14,541 nucleotides of DNA from Polyangiaceae bacterium (GTDB lineage: Bacteria; Myxococcota; Polyangia; Polyangiales; Polyangiaceae), in contig JAICTU010000220.1 of the NCBI GenBank assembly GCA_025936205.1, forward strand, positions 1 through 14,541, read 5' to 3'. Below the pieces are notes generated by a model, which was given only the letters and a program-made list of their open reading frames with translations, made no database searches and was not told where the DNA came from. Shown piece after piece: positions 7,426-13,892 of the stretch. Every line of letters begins with the position of its first letter. The first letter of the stretch is position 1. Position numbers and translations under genes: made by a program.

Positions 7426-7443
7426 TTAGTGAGTGATCACTCA
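7426..7443. promoter_or_regulatory. TetR-type operator in the multicopper oxidase promoter
   Basis: TTAGTGA-GTGA-TCACTCA contains the perfect 12-bp palindrome GAGTGATCACTC (7431-7442). It is part of a wider imperfect palindrome spanning 7423-7450 with two mismatched pairs. A near-identical site lies directly before the TetR gene start (16 of 18 bases match). The shared sequence strongly suggests that the nearby TetR regulator binds both. Confidence 0.75.
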
Positions 7444-7469
7444 TTTACTACGGAGCGAGCGAGCGTCAA
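7442..7469 (-). promoter_or_regulatory. Candidate promoter of the multicopper oxidase gene
   Basis: On the minus strand TTGACG (7469-7464) and TAAATG (7447-7442) are 16 bp apart and about 40 bp before the oxidase start. The -10 box overlaps the TetR-type palindrome, so a bound repressor would block RNA polymerase. Confidence 0.5.
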
Positions 7470-7610
7470 GGCAGCCCCTCAAAATTCGCGCATCCCCGTA
7501 GCGACCTCCGGATCGCGGCCCGGCCGGCAACCGCTCCAGCCGGAGCCCTCAGAGATCCCGCTTCTCGGTGCCCTTCCGTCCCGAACGGGGGTCGGGCAGA
7601 GGGAAGTCAT

Positions 7611-7672
7611 GTTCCTCGGGAAACCTCAATTCGTGGTGGTGGGAGAGCGCTCGTTCCTCGAGAAACCTGAAT
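7611..7672. repeat. Pair of 20-bp direct repeats
   Basis: GTTCCTCGGGAAACCTCAAT (7611-7630) and GTTCCTCGAGAAACCTGAAT (7653-7672) match at 18 of 20 positions and start 42 bp apart. The first 14 bases of the second copy are nearly palindromic (GTTCCTCGAGAAAC). They could be protein-binding sites upstream of the oxidase promoter or remnants of a repeat family. Confidence 0.6.
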
Positions 7673-7802
7673 GAGCTGTGTCGGAGGGGTGCTCCCGAGC
7701 AACTCGAGGTGCCGGTCGGTGCGGGCTCGTGCCTGCCGTCGAGGGTCCCGAGGTGGGCCTGAGCATCACTTGTTGGAGGCCCGGCCCTGAGAAATCCCCA
7801 CG

Positions 7803-7949
7803 AAAAAAATCACCGGGCACGGCACTGCGGCAGCAGCGTTATCCGCGCTGCGCGGATACGGGTTCGACGAAACAGCGCTACGCGAGGTGCCCCTGATTTT
7901 TTTGCGCGAAGTGAGGTTCCACATGGAACATGAGATCTTCGCAAAAAAA
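7803..7949 (-). ncRNA. Structured intergenic element with A7/T7/A7 tracts (candidate ncRNA or TetR gene terminator)
   Basis: Two inverted repeats share a central T7 tract. The outer repeat pairs AAAAAAATCACCGGGCAC (7803-7820) with GTGCCCCTGATTTTTTT (7887-7903). The second pairs TTTTTTTGCGCGAAG (7897-7911) with CTTCGCAAAAAAA (7937-7949) and contains a small GTTCC/GGAAC hairpin (7916-7929). A further 7-bp hairpin TATCCGC/GCGGATA lies at 7840-7858. On the minus strand the outer stem ends in U7, as in an intrinsic terminator downstream of the TetR gene, though with a large loop. The central tract can pair with only one flank at a time. It matches no RNA family I can recognise. Confidence 0.4.
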
Positions 7950-8174
7950 GGACTGCCGCGAGCGGTGAGAATCAGACAGGGCTCGGCCCCACAGGTCCCT
8001 CCGCGGCGCCAGGATATGCCCGCTGCCGCTCTCATTTCAGCATCAGCGAGGCCACGAGTGAGTGGCTGGGTCCTCTCCAGCAGCGAGCTTTTGGCTCATC
8101 CTGGCGCCGGCGGGTGCCGTGCAGGCCGAGCCGCGATTCCTGCTCGCAACGCGCGGATACCGACGCCTGGGCGC

Positions 8175-8801
8175 TCAGCGCCGGGCTTTCTTCTTTGCCC
8201 GCGGCTTGCGCGCCGGTTCGAGCTCCGCGACGGCCCGGCGCGCAAGCTCACGAGCCAGCGTGTCCTCGTCGATGCCCCCGGTGCCCCCGAGCAGGAGATC
8301 GAGGAACACGAAATACCAGACCGACCCCGTGACAATCTGTGCGAGCGCGTCGGCGTTGCCGCTCGGCAGGTGACCCGCGGCCATCTCCTCACGCAGCATT
8401 CCCGCCAGCGTCTCGATCGCGACGCGCGGGGCAGGGTGGGGGCCAGAGAGATCGGTGGGTACGGCGTCGGTCTGCGCTCGAGACGCCCACGCCATCGCCA
8501 TGACCGGAACCACATCGCGCAGCACGTCGATCTGCCAGTGGATGAAGCGCTCCAGATCCTTTTGCGTGCGCAAGGGACCCTGCGCGCGCATCTCGCGCTG
8601 CACCCACTCGCCGGCCACGTCCGAGCTCATCGCCACCCGGTGCAGACCCGCCTTGTTGCCAAAGCGCTTGAACAAGATGCCCTCCGACACGCCCGCGCGC
8701 GCCGCGATCTCTGCCGTGGTGGCGCGCGGCCCCTTTTCGGTGAACACCGCGCGAGCCGCCTCCAGGATCTGCTCATCGGGAATGCTGACGGGACGCGCCA
8801 T
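8175..8801 (-). CDS. TetR/AcrR-family transcriptional repressor
   Basis: The 208-residue regulator has an N-terminal TetR DNA-binding domain (about residues 8-56): IPDEQILEAARAVFTEKG, then ATTAEIAARAGVSEGILFKRFGNKAGL, where the recognition helix ends in the typical F(K/Y)RF segment. The remainder is an all-helical ligand and dimerisation domain of unknown specificity, ending in a Lys/Arg-rich tail (ARKPRAKKKARR). The start at ATG 8801 is the natural family start. There is no Shine-Dalgarno sequence before it, and an operator ends only 2 nt upstream, so the message may be leaderless or nearly so. Copies of the same operator here and at the oxidase promoter imply autorepression and control of the multicopper oxidase, perhaps with the tannase gene. 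The inducer is unknown; a phenolic compound would fit the targets. Confidence 0.93.
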   Translation of the reverse strand: MARPVSIPDEQILEAARAVFTEKGPRATTAEIAARAGVSEGILFKRFGNKAGLHRVAMSSDVAGEWVQREMRAQGPLRTQKDLERFIHWQIDVLRDVVPVMAMAWASRAQTDAVPTDLSGPHPAPRVAIETLAGMLREEMAAGHLPSGNADALAQIVTGSVWYFVFLDLLLGGTGGIDEDTLARELARRAVAELEPARKPRAKKKARR

Positions 8802-8803
8802 GG

Positions 8804-8821
8804 TTAGTGAATGCTCACTCA
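8804..8821. promoter_or_regulatory. TetR-type operator upstream of the TetR gene
   Basis: TTAGTGA-ATGC-TCACTCA is an inverted repeat (6 of 7 pairs) 2 nt before the TetR start codon. It matches the oxidase-promoter site at 16 of 18 positions. A consensus -35 box, TTGACA, lies at 8843-8838 on the minus strand, about 16 bp upstream of the operator, so the operator would cover the -10 region. Confidence 0.72.
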
Positions 8822-8967
8822 CTCTGCCGGCAACAGCTGTCAAGTGCGCCCAGACGAGAGAGCCCCGGCGCGCTTCGGCTCGTGGAGATTCCGTGGAGAT
8901 CCGGCGCGATCCGCCGGCTCGTCTAGGCTCTTTCTCGGACGCCGTGCTACGTTGCCGGTGTCTCTCC

Positions 8968-10389
8968 ATGATCGCCAAGACCTCTGTCCCGTCCGAGACC
9001 GCTCAGCTGGAGTCCGCTCCTGCGCCGGTCTCCGCTTCCGCTGCTGCCCCCGAGCGGGCCTCGGCGGCGAGCGTGCTGAGCGGCTGGGGGAGGCTGCCGG
9101 CGCCCGGCAGGGAGCTCCAGAGCGAGCGTCTGGAGTCGGCCACGCGCGGCGCCACGCTCTGCCGCGGCCTCGGGCGCTCCTATGGCGACTCGTCGTTGCC
9201 CGCGCTGCCAAGCGACAAGGTGGTCTCGACGGTGCTCGCCGATCGCCTGCTCTCGTTCGATGCCGAGGCGGGCGTACTGCGAGCCGAGGCCGGGCTCAGC
9301 CTGGCGGAGGTGAATCGACTGGTGATGCCCCAGGGCTGGTTCCCGCCGGTCACACCGGGCACCAAGTTCGTGACCCTGGGCGGCATGGTGGCGAGCGACG
9401 TGCACGGCAAGAACCACCATCGCGCAGGCTGCTTCGGCGCGCACGTGCGCTCGTTGCGGCTGCGCCTGGCGGACGACAGCATCGTCGATTGCTCGCCACA
9501 GCACCTGCCCGATCTGTTCTGGGCCAGCGTCGGCGGCATGGGGCTCCTGGGCCACATCCTGGAGGTCGAGTTTCAGCTCGAACGCATCGCCTCCCCATGG
9601 ATCTGGCAGGAGAGCGAGCGCATCGGCAACATCGACGAGTTCCTGTCGGCGTTCGCGGGCACCGCCCGCGAGTGGCCGATGACCATGGGCTGGATCGATT
9701 GCGTGAGCGGCGGCAGCGCGCTCGGGCGCGGCATCTTGATCGCGGGGCGCTGGGCCACGCGTGAAGAGTCCAAGCCGGAACCGCCGGCGGAGCCGCGCAA
9801 GCGCACGTTCCCGTTTCCACTGCCGCGCTGGTCGCCGAACCCGTTCACGAACCTCGCGCGCGCCTTCAACTTTGCTTACTACTACAAGCACATCCCGCGG
9901 CAGAAGCGCGGCATCGTCAGCCCCGAGACGTTCTTCTACCCGCTCGACGCGATCCTGCACTGGAACCGCGTCTACGGTTCTCAGGGCTTCACGCAGTTCC
10001 AGTGCGTGCTGCCGCGCGCCGCGGGCGCACATGCCGTGCGTGAGTTCATGGTGGAAGTGACGCGCCTGGGCGGCGCTTCGCCGGTGTGCGTGATCAAAGA
10101 CTGCGGCCCGGAGGGGCAGGGGCTCTTGTCTTTTCCGCTCGAAGGCACTTCGATCGCCATCGACATGGCCGTCACCTCCGACACGCAGCGCATCGTCGAC
10201 CGCCTGAACGACTTCGTGGTCGCTGCTGGCGGGCGCATCTATTTGACCAAAGATCGCTTCACGCGGGCCGAGCACTTCCGCGCCATGGAGCCGCGCCTGC
10301 CGCGCTTTCTCGCAGCCCGGGAGCAGTGGGACCCGGGGCGCAAGCTGCGCAGCGCGCAGTCGGTGAGGTTGTTCGGAGACCGCGCTTGA
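8968..10389 (+). CDS. DprE1-like FAD-linked oxidoreductase (decaprenylphosphoryl-ribose 2-oxidase family)
   Basis: The 473-residue flavoprotein belongs to the VAO/PCMH-type family that includes DprE1, which oxidises the 2'-OH of decaprenylphosphoryl-ribose. After an Ala/Ser-rich leader (1-35) come the FAD-binding motifs CRGLGRSYGDSS (65-76), TPGTKFVTLGGMVASDVHGKNHH (129-151), and DLFWASVGGMGLLGHIL (182-198). The substrate half carries WNRVYGSQGFTQFQ (332-345), GLLSFPLEG, and YLTKDRF with a Lys (K428) aligned to the catalytic Lys of DprE1. The C-terminus SVRLFGD is also typical. The position of the reactive Cys387 of the mycobacterial enzyme appears to be Ala397. It is the first gene of a four-gene operon and overlaps the DprE2-like gene. 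ATG 8968 is the only sensible start but lacks a clear ribosome binding site. Confidence 0.9.
   Translation: MIAKTSVPSETAQLESAPAPVSASAAAPERASAASVLSGWGRLPAPGRELQSERLESATRGATLCRGLGRSYGDSSLPALPSDKVVSTVLADRLLSFDAEAGVLRAEAGLSLAEVNRLVMPQGWFPPVTPGTKFVTLGGMVASDVHGKNHHRAGCFGAHVRSLRLRLADDSIVDCSPQHLPDLFWASVGGMGLLGHILEVEFQLERIASPWIWQESERIGNIDEFLSAFAGTAREWPMTMGWIDCVSGGSALGRGILIAGRWATREESKPEPPAEPRKRTFPFPLPRWSPNPFTNLARAFNFAYYYKHIPRQKRGIVSPETFFYPLDAILHWNRVYGSQGFTQFQCVLPRAAGAHAVREFMVEVTRLGGASPVCVIKDCGPEGQGLLSFPLEGTSIAIDMAVTSDTQRIVDRLNDFVVAAGGRIYLTKDRFTRAEHFRAMEPRLPRFLAAREQWDPGRKLRSAQSVRLFGDRA
10375..10379 (+). promoter_or_regulatory. Ribosome binding site for the DprE2-like gene (TTG start)
   Basis: GGAGA lies 6 nt before TTG 10386, inside the end of the DprE1-like gene. 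It supports TTG as the start; the protein then begins LKAVLLGGTSGMG, exactly at the first strand of the Rossmann fold. Confidence 0.65.
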
Positions 10390-11126
10390 AGGCGGTCCTG
10401 CTGGGCGGCACGAGCGGCATGGGGCGCGCGCTCGCGCGGCTGCTTTCGGCGCGGGGTGACGGCGTCTTCCTGCTCGGCAACGAGCCCGAAGAGCTGGAGC
10501 GCAGCGCTGCCGATCTGAGCGCGCGCCATCCGGGCGGCGCCCGCGTGGGCCACGCCGCGTGCGACCTCGAGCAACCCGCGGGCTTCGCAGAGGCGCTGGA
10601 CGCGGCGGACGCCGCGCTCGGTAAGTTCGACACGGTGATCGTCACCGCGGCCATGTTCGCGTCTCAGGCCGACCTCGAGCAGAACCACGAGCTCGCGCGC
10701 CGGCTCCTCACGGTCAATCACGCGCACACGGTGGTGTTCTGCGAACACGCGCGGGAACGCCTGCTCGCCCGCGGCGGCGGCCGCCTCACTGTTTTCTCCT
10801 CGGTCGCCGGCGACCGAGGCCGCAAGCCGGTCGGCATCTACGGCTCCAGCAAGGCCGGCCTCTCCGTGTACCTCGAGGCGCTCGACCACAAGTATCACGC
10901 CGATGGCCTGTCCGTGCTCTGCGTCAAGCCCGGCTTCGTCAAGACGGGCATGACGGCGGGGCTCAAACCGCCGCCTTTCGCCGGCGAGCCCGAGCAAGTG
11001 GCACGCGACGTGCTGCAGGCCATGGATCGTCGCCGCCCATTGCTCTACACCCCCCGCATGTGGGCGCTCGTGATGTTGGTGATTCGCTTGCTCCCGCGCT
11101 TCGTGATGCGCAAAATCGGCTTCTGA
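10386..11126 (+). CDS. DprE2-like short-chain dehydrogenase/reductase
   Basis: The 246-residue SDR shows the nucleotide motif GGTSGMG (7-13), an acidic CDLEQP segment after strand 3, VTAAM in place of the usual NAG (86-90), catalytic Ser139 in VFSSVAG, and Y152-x3-K156 in IYGSSKAG. The C-terminal stretch (MWALVMLVIRLLPRFVMRKIGF) is hydrophobic then basic, like the membrane-associating tail of DprE2-type enzymes. DprE2 reduces the 2'-keto sugar made by DprE1, completing epimerisation of a polyprenyl-phospho-sugar at the inner membrane. Placement directly behind a DprE1 homologue, with a TTGA overlap, supports that partnership. The start is TTG, backed by a Shine-Dalgarno sequence. The sugar substrate in this organism is unknown. 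Confidence 0.9.
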   Translation: MKAVLLGGTSGMGRALARLLSARGDGVFLLGNEPEELERSAADLSARHPGGARVGHAACDLEQPAGFAEALDAADAALGKFDTVIVTAAMFASQADLEQNHELARRLLTVNHAHTVVFCEHARERLLARGGGRLTVFSSVAGDRGRKPVGIYGSSKAGLSVYLEALDHKYHADGLSVLCVKPGFVKTGMTAGLKPPPFAGEPEQVARDVLQAMDRRRPLLYTPRMWALVMLVIRLLPRFVMRKIGF

Positions 11127-11128
11127 AC

Positions 11129-12187
11129 ATGACCATTCGCTGGGGAATCATCGGTTGCGGAGACGTGTGCGAGGTCAAGAGCGGCCCCGCCTTCTACAAG
11201 CTGCCGGGCAGCGAGCTGCGCGTCGTCATGCGGCGCGACGCGGCCAAGGCCGCTGACTTCGCGCGCCGGCATGGCGTCCCGCGCTCGACGGCAGATGCAC
11301 AAGCCGTGATCGACGACCCCGAGGTCGACATCGTGTACGTGGCGACGCCACCCGGCAACCACCTCGAGTACGCGCTGCGCGTCGCTGCAGCCGGTAAGCC
11401 CTGCTACGTGGAAAAGCCCATGGCGCGCAGCGCGCACGAGTGCCGCCAGATGCTCGATGCCTTCGAGCGCGCGCGCCAGCCGCTGTTCGTCGCGTACTAC
11501 CGCCGCGCGCTGCCCCGCTTTCTGAAGGTCAGAGAGCTGCTCGCCTCGGGCCGCCTCGGCTCGCTGCTCGCCGCCAGCCACGTCTATCAAGGTCGCGCGC
11601 AGCCGCGCGGCGCGGCCCCGGCGACAGGCTGGCGTGAAAACGTGGCCGAAGCCGGCGGCGGCCTGTTCCTCGATCTCGGCAGCCACGTGCTCGACCTGCT
11701 CGACTTCCTGCTCGGGCGCCTCTCGCACGTCTCCGGCTCGGCCGCGCGCCGCACCGGCGGCACCCGCGACGGCCTGCCGGAAGACACCGTCGTGATGAGC
11801 TTCGCCAGCGAATCGGGCGCGCTCGGCACCTTGCGCTACCAGTTTCACACCTCCGCCCAGGTCGATCGACTCGAGTTCGTCGGCACCGAGGCCACGCTCT
11901 CGCTCAGCGTCTTCGGCCGCGAACCGCTCGAGCTCAGCTGCGCGGGCGACGTCGAGCACATCGACACCGAGCATCCCGAACACGTCCACCAGCCGCTGGT
12001 GCAAACCATCGTCGACGAGCTGTCCGGCGCCCACGGCCACTGCCCCTCCAGCGGCCGCAGCGCGCTGCGCGCCAACGAGGCGATGGACCGCGTGCTCGAA
12101 GACTACTACGGCGGCCGCCAGGACGCCTTCTGGCTGCGTCCCGAGACCTGGACGGGCCGCCCCTATCCCTACTTCCCGGCGACTTGA
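11129..12187 (+). CDS. Gfo/Idh/MocA-family oxidoreductase
   Basis: The 352-residue NAD(P)-dependent sugar or cyclitol dehydrogenase has an N-terminal Rossmann motif, WGIIGCGDVCEVKSGP (5-20), the family's catalytic EKP in YVEKPMA (95-97), and the DLGSHVLDLLDFLLG block (182-196) that supplies the Asp/His active-site residues. The C-terminal half is the usual beta-sheet substrate domain (LRYQFHTSAQVDRLEFVGTEATLSL). Length and layout are normal for the family. It starts 2 bp after the DprE2-like stop and overlaps the DUF167 gene by 4 bp, so it belongs to the same operon. With a DprE1/DprE2 pair it may act on a related sugar intermediate, but which one cannot be read from the sequence. Confidence 0.92.
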   Translation: MTIRWGIIGCGDVCEVKSGPAFYKLPGSELRVVMRRDAAKAADFARRHGVPRSTADAQAVIDDPEVDIVYVATPPGNHLEYALRVAAAGKPCYVEKPMARSAHECRQMLDAFERARQPLFVAYYRRALPRFLKVRELLASGRLGSLLAASHVYQGRAQPRGAAPATGWRENVAEAGGGLFLDLGSHVLDLLDFLLGRLSHVSGSAARRTGGTRDGLPEDTVVMSFASESGALGTLRYQFHTSAQVDRLEFVGTEATLSLSVFGREPLELSCAGDVEHIDTEHPEHVHQPLVQTIVDELSGAHGHCPSSGRSALRANEAMDRVLEDYYGGRQDAFWLRPETWTGRPYPYFPAT

Positions 12188-12492
12188 GCGACGTCACCCG
12201 CTTCAACGGGTTCACCGAGACCCCGACCGGCGTCCGCGTCGACATCGAAGTCAAAGTGCGCGCCAGCCGGAGTCGCGTTCTCGGCATCAAATCCAACCGC
12301 CTCAGCGTCGCGCTCGCGGCGCCACCCGTCGATGGCGCAGCGAACGCGGCCCTGATCGAGACGCTCGCCGAGCACTTCGGCCTCCCACGCCGCCAGGTCC
12401 AGCTGATCGCCGGCGAACGCAGCCGCCGCAAAGTCGTCGAGCTCACCGGCTCGAGCAAATCCGCGCTCCTGGCGCGCATCCCCGGCGAGTGA
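12184..12492 (+). CDS. DUF167/YggU-family protein
   Basis: The 102-residue protein belongs to the widespread YggU/DUF167 family (PF02594), small alpha/beta proteins of unknown function. The core pattern is clear: VDIEVKVRASRSRVLGIKSNRLSVALAAPPVDGAANAALIETLAEHFGL followed by VQLIAGERSRRKVVELTG (motif APPVDGAANAAL at about 45-56). The start is TTG 12184, overlapping the previous stop as TTGA. No ATG or GTG fits between it and the conserved core, so the TTG is likely real, although no strong Shine-Dalgarno sequence is seen. It is the last gene of the operon and converges on the HD-domain gene with 71 bp between them. Confidence 0.9.
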   Translation: MSDVTRFNGFTETPTGVRVDIEVKVRASRSRVLGIKSNRLSVALAAPPVDGAANAALIETLAEHFGLPRRQVQLIAGERSRRKVVELTGSSKSALLARIPGE

Positions 12493-12563
12493 GCGTTCGG
12501 GGCTCGCCACCGCGCGACACCGCCCGACCCCAGCAGATGCCCAGCGCGCGTCGCGCCCGAGCG

Positions 12564-13235
12564 CTACGGCGACTCTCCTGCGCTCGCCAGCAGGACGTCG
12601 CAGAGATTGAAGCGCCGGAATCCGGGCACGAGGCGATCGCAAGCGTCAGCGACGGCGTGTGAGCTGGCCGCGGCGGGGCTCTTGCGATACAGACCGACCA
12701 GCGTATCGGGCAGCGCGCGCTGGAGCGCGAGCCACGGATAGGCGCCGTGCACGGATGAACGCAGCGCAGCGAGCTCGGGGTTGTCGGGCAGGCCGCGAAT
12801 GTCGCACACGATGCCGAGCTGACACAGCGAGACGACTGCGTGTTTGCGCGTGGGGATGCCGGCGGTCGTGTGGAGCGCGATGGCGTCCCAGGCGAGCTCG
12901 AGCGCTGCCTCGGACATGCCCTGGCGTGCCAGGAATTCCCTGGCCAGGTCGGCCCCTTCTACTTCGAATCGTTCACGCACCGGCGCCAGGCTGGTCAGGC
13001 CGAGGTCGTGCAAGAGCGTCGTGACGTACAGGAGCTCGCGATCGTAGACCTGCTTGCGTTGACGGCCCAGGCACTCGGCATACACGCACGAGCGCATCAC
13101 GTGGTTGAAGAGGAAGGGTTCCGAGACGCGCTGTGCCAGTTCGGTTGCTGCCCGGCAGCGCGCCACCACGCACTGGCGCTGGACGGCGGAGCTGCGCGCG
13201 CGCTTTCCGAAGGCGACCGTGACGGACGACTGCAT
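12564..13235 (-). CDS. HD-domain metal-dependent hydrolase (cyanamide hydratase-like HD family)
   Basis: The 223-residue protein has an HD phosphohydrolase fold. It shows FLFNHVMRSCVYAECLG (41-57, metal ligand H45), LLHDLGLT (H76, D77), AWDAIALHTT (H122) and QLGIVCDIRGLP (D145), the H...HD...H...D metal site. The FNHxxRS form is that of the cyanamide hydratase-like and related bacterial HD enzymes; the real substrate is unknown. Residues 1 to about 30 read antisense to a conserved part of a GlxA-like AraC gene and do not look like an HD N-terminus. The ATG at 13235 may therefore be a new start acquired at a rearrangement junction. A later start near residue 37 (GTG) or 47 (ATG) would cut into the domain. 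The call is firm; the start is not. Confidence 0.82.
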   Translation of the reverse strand: MQSSVTVAFGKRARSSAVQRQCVVARCRAATELAQRVSEPFLFNHVMRSCVYAECLGRQRKQVYDRELLYVTTLLHDLGLTSLAPVRERFEVEGADLAREFLARQGMSEAALELAWDAIALHTTAGIPTRKHAVVSLCQLGIVCDIRGLPDNPELAALRSSVHGAYPWLALQRALPDTLVGLYRKSPAAASSHAVADACDRLVPGFRRFNLCDVLLASAGESP

Positions 13236-13767
13236 CTATGAGCGGTCGGTGGGCGTATGGACCTCGGCCGGCATCACGGCTGGCATCGACATGACGCTGG
13301 CGCTCGTGGAGCAACATCACGGTCATGCCGTGGCAATGGCTGTCGCCAAGAACCTGGTGTTGTTCCTGCGCCGCTCAGGCAACCAGGCGCAATTCAGCCA
13401 GGCCCTGAAGAGCCAGACCCTCGAGGCGAACGGTCTGCGCAACGCGACACGTTTCATCGTCGAGCACCTCCATGAGCCGCTCACGGTCGAGCGCATCGCG
13501 CACGGCATCGGAACCAGCGCGCGCTCGCTGACGCGCCATTGCCGCCAAGAGCTCGGCCAGTCCCCGGCGGCGCTGGTGCGACGGCTGCGGCTCGAACACG
13601 CCTGCCGTCTGCTGGAAGAAACGCGCTCTCCGTTGAAGCTGGTTGCCCGTCAAGTCGGCCTCGGTGACGAGAGCACGCTCTATCGCCTGTTCACGCGCTG
13701 CTTTCGTGTCTCTCCGGCGGCGTATCGCGAGCGCTTTGCCGTGCAGCGGGATGAGCTTGCTCATTGA
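13105..13767 (+). CDS. N-terminally truncated GlxA-like AraC-family regulator (possible pseudogene)
   Basis: Full-length GlxA-type regulators carry a DJ-1/PfpI-like sensor domain of about 180-200 residues followed by a double HTH AraC domain. Only the end of the sensor domain is left here: RATTHWRWTAELRARFP, then VGVWTSAGITAGIDMTLALVEQ and NLVLFLRRSGNQAQFS. The AraC DNA-binding domain is complete: RFIVEHLHEPLTVERIAHGIGTSARSLTRHCRQELGQSP for the first HTH, then LKLVARQVGLGDESTLYRLFTRCFRVSPAAYRERF. Recognisable homology begins near 13150. Upstream the sequence belongs to the HD gene on the other strand. The only extended start is TTG 13105, without a ribosome binding site. The gene is probably a decayed regulator, but an HTH-only protein could still be made from an internal start. 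Confidence 0.7.
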   Translation: MKRKGSETRCASSVAARQRATTHWRWTAELRARFPKATVTDDCIYERSVGVWTSAGITAGIDMTLALVEQHHGHAVAMAVAKNLVLFLRRSGNQAQFSQALKSQTLEANGLRNATRFIVEHLHEPLTVERIAHGIGTSARSLTRHCRQELGQSPAALVRRLRLEHACRLLEETRSPLKLVARQVGLGDESTLYRLFTRCFRVSPAAYRERFAVQRDELAH

Positions 13768-13892
13768 CTGGGAGCTCCAGGCTACTCGTGCGTAACGCGC
13801 TACCGGCACGACGCTCCTGATCGGAAACGAGCGAGCGGGCTGGTGGGTCACTTCGCGAGTGGCACGCGCGTTGCTGAGGTCCGCCGCGTACG

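Larger units (their letters stand above)
7407..8174. other. Long non-coding stretch between TetR and multicopper oxidase genes
   Basis: About 770 bp lie between the end of the TetR gene and the start of the oxidase gene. Short open frames exist on both strands but none has a recognisable product, a good ribosome binding site or homology visible by eye. The stretch holds the oxidase promoter and operator (7426-7469), a pair of 20-bp direct repeats (7611-7672) and a structured A7-T7-A7 element (7803-7949). Positions 7950-8174 show nothing I can name. Confidence 0.6.

Noticed and set aside
7429..7674. 81-residue plus-strand open frame upstream of the oxidase gene
   Set aside because: It begins inside the TetR operator, has no ribosome binding site or recognisable sequence, and its composition looks like random high-GC DNA.
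7815..7892. tRNA-like look: GGGCAC...GTGCCC ends and a GGGTTCGACG segment resembling a T loop
   Set aside because: No D arm or anticodon arm of proper size can be drawn and the T-arm stem does not pair. Treated as part of the hairpin element instead.
7887..8807. 306-residue plus-strand open frame
   Set aside because: It is Arg/His/Ala-rich antisense of the clear TetR gene, so a shadow frame.
8881..8902. 11-bp tandem repeat (CGTGGAGATTC then CGTGGAGATCC) upstream of the DprE1-like gene
   Set aside because: Only two short copies with one mismatch and no symmetry or promoter context; could be chance.
12544..12556. GCGCG-CGT-CGCGC hairpin between the convergent DUF167 and HD genes as a terminator
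   Set aside because: Short alternating GC palindromes are common in this DNA, and no T run follows on either strand.
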